A stretch of 64,000 nt of DNA from Bacillus sp. V3B (GTDB lineage: Bacteria > Bacillota > Bacilli > Bacillales > Cytobacillaceae): the NCBI RefSeq assembly GCF_024494465.1, contig NZ_JAETXM010000006.1, forward strand, positions 1 to 64,000. The letters are read 5' to 3'. This document shows positions 61,872 to 64,000 of the stretch, in pieces. The position numbers and the translations under genes are program-made. Under the pieces are notes generated by a model, which ran no database searches, was not told the DNA's origin, and saw only the letters and a list, made by a program, of their open reading frames with translations. Position 1 is the first letter of the stretch. Each line of letters begins with the position of its first letter.

Positions 61872-62042
61872 ATGAGAATTATTATCAAGGAGTTTGAAAA
61901 AATAAGAGAAGTTAATGGATTAACTGATATTAATACCATAATTCAGAATGAACGGGTGCTTATCGACAATGAAAGAAATATAATTGATCTTCTACAATCT
62001 GGAGCGTGCGAAAAGTTCTGTTATAAACGCTTTGTAGCGTGA
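61872..62042 (+). other. Possible 56-codon frame interrupted by the intron-like RNA
   Basis: ATG 61872 opens MRIIIKEFEKIREVNGLTDI and runs to TGA 62040. No ribosome site is seen. The GTGCGA of the structured RNA falls at codon 45, so codons before it may be a truncated 5' exon. Not recognised; may be chance. Confidence 0.3.
61873..61887. promoter_or_regulatory. Third Fur-like box
   Basis: TGAGAATTATTATCA, one base off the 7-1-7 Fur consensus. It overlaps the start of the 56-codon frame and lies 513 bp before the IMEF gene. Confidence 0.6.
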
Positions 62043-62246
62043 AAGACAGGAGATAAGGAGGATAGGAACGATGCAACCATGTTTCTTGAAACTATCCTGT
62101 CAATACTCCTGCATGTGTTATGATTGACAGGTGATGGGGTGCGAAGCACAGGTAGATTTGGCAGAACGAAGGCTGAAGACATACTTATCGAAATGGTATG
62201 CCGACGGATATGCCGCACGGCTGAAAAACTAGATATGGTGAGAATA
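62005..62246 (+). ncRNA. Structured RNA, probable truncated group II intron (5' domain I)
   Basis: Begins GTGCGAAAAGTTCTGTT, the group II 5' consensus GUGCG. Nested stems: CTGT/ACAG around AACGC-GCGT; AGGATAG/CTATCCT around GTTTC-GAAAC; CTGTCAAT/ATTGACAG; GTGC-GAA-GCAC; CATAC/GTATG. Richer in G+C than its flanks. No reverse transcriptase and no domain V hairpin in the window, so only the 5' end remains. A stand-alone regulatory RNA of unknown class is the alternative. Confidence 0.5.
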
Positions 62247-62280
62247 GTTCCGTTTTCATCGCATCCTTTGAAAACGGAAT
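62247..62280 (+). terminator. Hairpin ahead of the encapsulin operon
   Basis: TTCCGTTTTC and GAAAACGGAA around ATCGCATCCTTT, then TATT. May end the structured RNA. The following 119 bases carry a TAAAAT at about 62329, possible -10 of the encapsulin operon. Confidence 0.55.
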
Positions 62281-62399
62281 ATTCCAAATATTAAGAACTA
62301 TTTTCTATTAAAACATATCTTTTCATGCTAAAATAGGTTTAACGACTCCAATAAATGGATATAAATTGAGTAGTCAATAATTAAGGGGGAGGGATATGT

Positions 62400-62990
62400 G
62401 TGGAAGTGACTTTTACGGAAATGGATTCCATTTTTAACCGAACGAAAAATGCATTAGTGGAGTTTATGGGGATCATTACACCCATCATTGAAAATGCGAA
62501 AGATGACCATGAGCGACTTTATTGGCATCATATTTATGAAGAAGAAGAGCATCGTTCCGATCGTTTGGATATTTTGCTGCCAAAGATTCAAGCATTGCTT
62601 AAAAGTGGAGCGGACATCTCTAGTAATCAGCTTGAGTTTGTACACCTTTTACAAGACATCAGCTTAGAGAAGTTTGGCTTACATAACTTTTTAGAACATT
62701 TAGATTTGTCCCTTTTCCAATTCAAAGAAACAGAATTCGAAGAGGAAATTCAAACATTAAGAGATGTTACCTATAAGGATTATCAACAAATGAAAGTGGT
62801 TTTGGAAAAATTAAATCAAGAATTTCAAGGTGGCATTGAATTTAATACGTCCATTCCAACCGATGAAAAAGAAGGAAACGGCTCGAATGTAAAAGTGGAT
62901 GCTTATTCACATGATCATTTACCTGAGCCATCTCCATCAAAACAAAGCCTGAGAAAAACGTTAACAGTCGGCAGTCTGAAACAAAGATAA
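62400..62990 (+). CDS. IMEF encapsulin cargo protein (ferritin-like iron mineralising)
   Basis: 196 residues from GTG 62400 (GGGGGAGGG upstream). Residues 1-150 are a four-helix ferritin-like protein: TKNALVEFMGIITPIIENAKDDHERLYWHHIYEEEEHRS-type helix with E and H residues (EEEEHR) typical for di-iron binding. A disordered linker leads to the C-terminal targeting peptide TLTVGSLKQR, the signature that docks cargo inside encapsulin shells. Matches the IMEF class found with large encapsulins in Firmicutes. The shell gene follows 17 bases later. Stores oxidised iron. Confidence 0.9.
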   Translation: MEVTFTEMDSIFNRTKNALVEFMGIITPIIENAKDDHERLYWHHIYEEEEHRSDRLDILLPKIQALLKSGADISSNQLEFVHLLQDISLEKFGLHNFLEHLDLSLFQFKETEFEEEIQTLRDVTYKDYQQMKVVLEKLNQEFQGGIEFNTSIPTDEKEGNGSNVKVDAYSHDHLPEPSPSKQSLRKTLTVGSLKQR

Positions 62991-63007
62991 AGGGAGAAGT
63001 GATAGGT

Positions 63008-63856
63008 ATGGATAAATCGACTCAATTTCCTGAGTCTTCTTTAACAAGAGGAGAATGGCAGGAACTTGAACAAACCGTGTTTGAAAGTGTTAAAAAGCAG
63101 TTAGTTGGAAGAAGAGTGATTGATATTTATGGACCTCTTGGGGAGGGTGTTCAATCGGTAACAAATGATATTTATGAAACGGCCGAACGAGGAGCGATCA
63201 GTTTTCATGGCGAGGACTCGGGGCTATCTGTTCCATCTAGGAGGATTACCCTTACCATTCCCTTATTATATAAAGACTTCATTTTATATTGGCGGGATAT
63301 TCAGCAGGCCAAAACGATTGGAAGCCCAATTGATTTCTCTGCTTCAGCCAACGCTGCACAGCAGTGTGCACTACTTGAAGATGACCTGATTTTTAATGGG
63401 TCAAAGGAATTTGATATCCAGGGAATTATGAATGTGAAAGGGAAATTATCTCACATTCGCAGTGATTGGATGGAATCTGGAAATGCTTTTAGTGATGTTG
63501 TTGAAGCTAGAAATAAATTGCTAAGAATGGGCCATACAGGACCATATGCTCTCATTCTCTCTCCTGAATTGTATGCACTCGTACACCGTGTTCATCAAGG
63601 AACGCATGTACTGGAGATTGAGCACATTCGGGAATTGATGCCAGCAGGAGTTTTTCAATCTCCAATGGTGAAAAGCGGTACAGGAGTTGTTCTGGATGCA
63701 GGCAAACAAAACATTGACTTAGCCGTAGCCAGTGACTTTGACACGGTGTTTTTAGATCAAGAGAATATGAATTATTATTTTCGTGTATACGAAGCCATTG
63801 TTCCGAGAATTAAGCGCCCGACAGCTATATGCACATTAGAAGATTTCTCTGAATGA
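63008..63856 (+). CDS. Encapsulin shell protein (family 1)
   Basis: 282 residues from ATG 63008 (GGGAG upstream; GTG 62999 possible), the size of the Quasibacillus thermotolerans shell protein. HK97-type fold: SLTRGEWQELEQTVFESVKK (N-arm that binds cargo), VGRRVIDIYGPLGEGVQSV, VLDAGKQNIDLAVASDFDT and the C-terminal NYYFRVYEAIVPRIKRPTAI. It self-assembles into a protein nanocompartment that houses IMEF and iron. Cotranscribed with IMEF. A ferredoxin that often accompanies this system is not seen within the window. Confidence 0.93.
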   Translation: MDKSTQFPESSLTRGEWQELEQTVFESVKKQLVGRRVIDIYGPLGEGVQSVTNDIYETAERGAISFHGEDSGLSVPSRRITLTIPLLYKDFILYWRDIQQAKTIGSPIDFSASANAAQQCALLEDDLIFNGSKEFDIQGIMNVKGKLSHIRSDWMESGNAFSDVVEARNKLLRMGHTGPYALILSPELYALVHRVHQGTHVLEIEHIRELMPAGVFQSPMVKSGTGVVLDAGKQNIDLAVASDFDTVFLDQENMNYYFRVYEAIVPRIKRPTAICTLEDFSE

Positions 63857-63868
63857 TTTGTTGCTGAA

Positions 63869-63904
63869 TTGAAACAGCAGAATGATATCATCCTGCTGTT
63901 TCAA
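63869..63904. terminator. Bidirectional terminator after encapsulin
   Basis: TTGAAACAGCAG and CTGCTGTTTCAA, perfect 12-bp stem, loop AATGATATCATC. Also serves the convergent partial gene. Confidence 0.8.
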
Positions 63905-63905
63905 T

Positions 63906-64000
63906 CTAGGCAATAGAATAAACTTTATTTTCTGAATAAATGATACTAGTGTTTATTTCTTTTTTAACGGCAGGCAGTCCGATATCTTCAATTATCATTC
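63906..64000 (-). CDS. C-terminal end of an unidentified protein (partial)
   Basis: Open minus-strand frame running off the right edge and ending TAG at 63906, two bases after the terminator stem. Visible residues: MIIEDIGLPAVKKEINTS then IIYSENKVYSIA. Not recognised. Convergent with encapsulin. The first Met may be internal. Confidence 0.4.
   Translation of the reverse strand, partial: MIIEDIGLPAVKKEINTSIIYSENKVYSIA

Noticed and set aside
1-64000. tRNA and rRNA genes
   Set aside because: No cloverleaf with GGTTCGAATCC-type arm or rRNA signature was seen. GGGGGTTCAAACCCC in the HEARO-like elements resembles a T-arm but has no tRNA context.

Overview
The window is a low-GC Bacillaceae chromosome segment from a motile, endospore-forming Bacillus-like organism. 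Support comes from strong AGGAGG-type ribosome sites, frequent GTG/TTG starts, a LiaIHFSR envelope-stress operon, MotAB, SinR/SinI regulators, the sporulation deacetylase PdaA, a Ger(x)C germination fragment and GlnR, Fur and LiaR style regulation. From mapB to rlmCD (about 44.4-57.9 kb) the gene order follows, as I remember it, the yflG-yfk-yfj region of Bacillus subtilis, with insertions. I cannot name the genus. No rRNA, tRNA, CRISPR array, prophage or intact transposase gene is visible.

Layout. 0-10 kb: end of an unknown gene, a small HTH protein, a lipoprotein, glutaminyl-tRNA synthetase, a TPR/dynamin-like GTPase, D-amino acid aminotransferase with a dipeptidase, and aspartokinase. 10-20.6 kb: MFS exporter, a heterodimeric ABC exporter, an AlsT-type Na+/amino acid symporter behind a GlnR/TnrA box, GlpX, an orphan HPr and a DEAD-box helicase. 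20.6-35 kb: Rieske oxidoreductase, germination pseudogene, trans-sulfuration enzyme, glycosyltransferase, liaIHFSR, siroheme genes, a flippase, an ECF sigma factor and a thioesterase. 35-44 kb: acylphosphatase, aminopeptidase, TopB, MotAB and a SinR-SinI-SinR cluster. 44-58 kb: the yfl/yfk/yfj syntenic block with a ZosA-type P-type ATPase, a class I fumarase and PdaA. 58-64 kb: sulfite-oxidase-like protein, then an iron-linked area: Fur-boxed flavodoxin translationally coupled to a degenerate Cas4/AddB-like Fe-S protein, a DUF1540 protein, a structured RNA resembling a truncated group II intron, and an IMEF-encapsulin iron-storage pair.

Noncoding DNA is unusually rich in dispersed repeats. 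Family A: palindromes of about 127 bp (eight or nine full, short or half copies). Family B: hairpins built on GTGTCAGGCACC, some used as terminators. Family C: elements of about 157 bp able to fold into paired helices, with internally deleted short copies. Family D: about 50-bp CATGGTG...CACCATG repeats. Two nearly identical 253/254-bp elements (18.3 and 45.6 kb) look like stand-alone IscB-type omega RNAs (HEARO) with no nuclease gene nearby.

Best candidates for novelty: the HEARO-like pair, the Fur-boxed flavodoxin/degenerate-Cas4 pair, the double SinR/SinI cluster with its palindromic operators, and the orphan HPr. All assignments come from reading the sequence; no database search was run.
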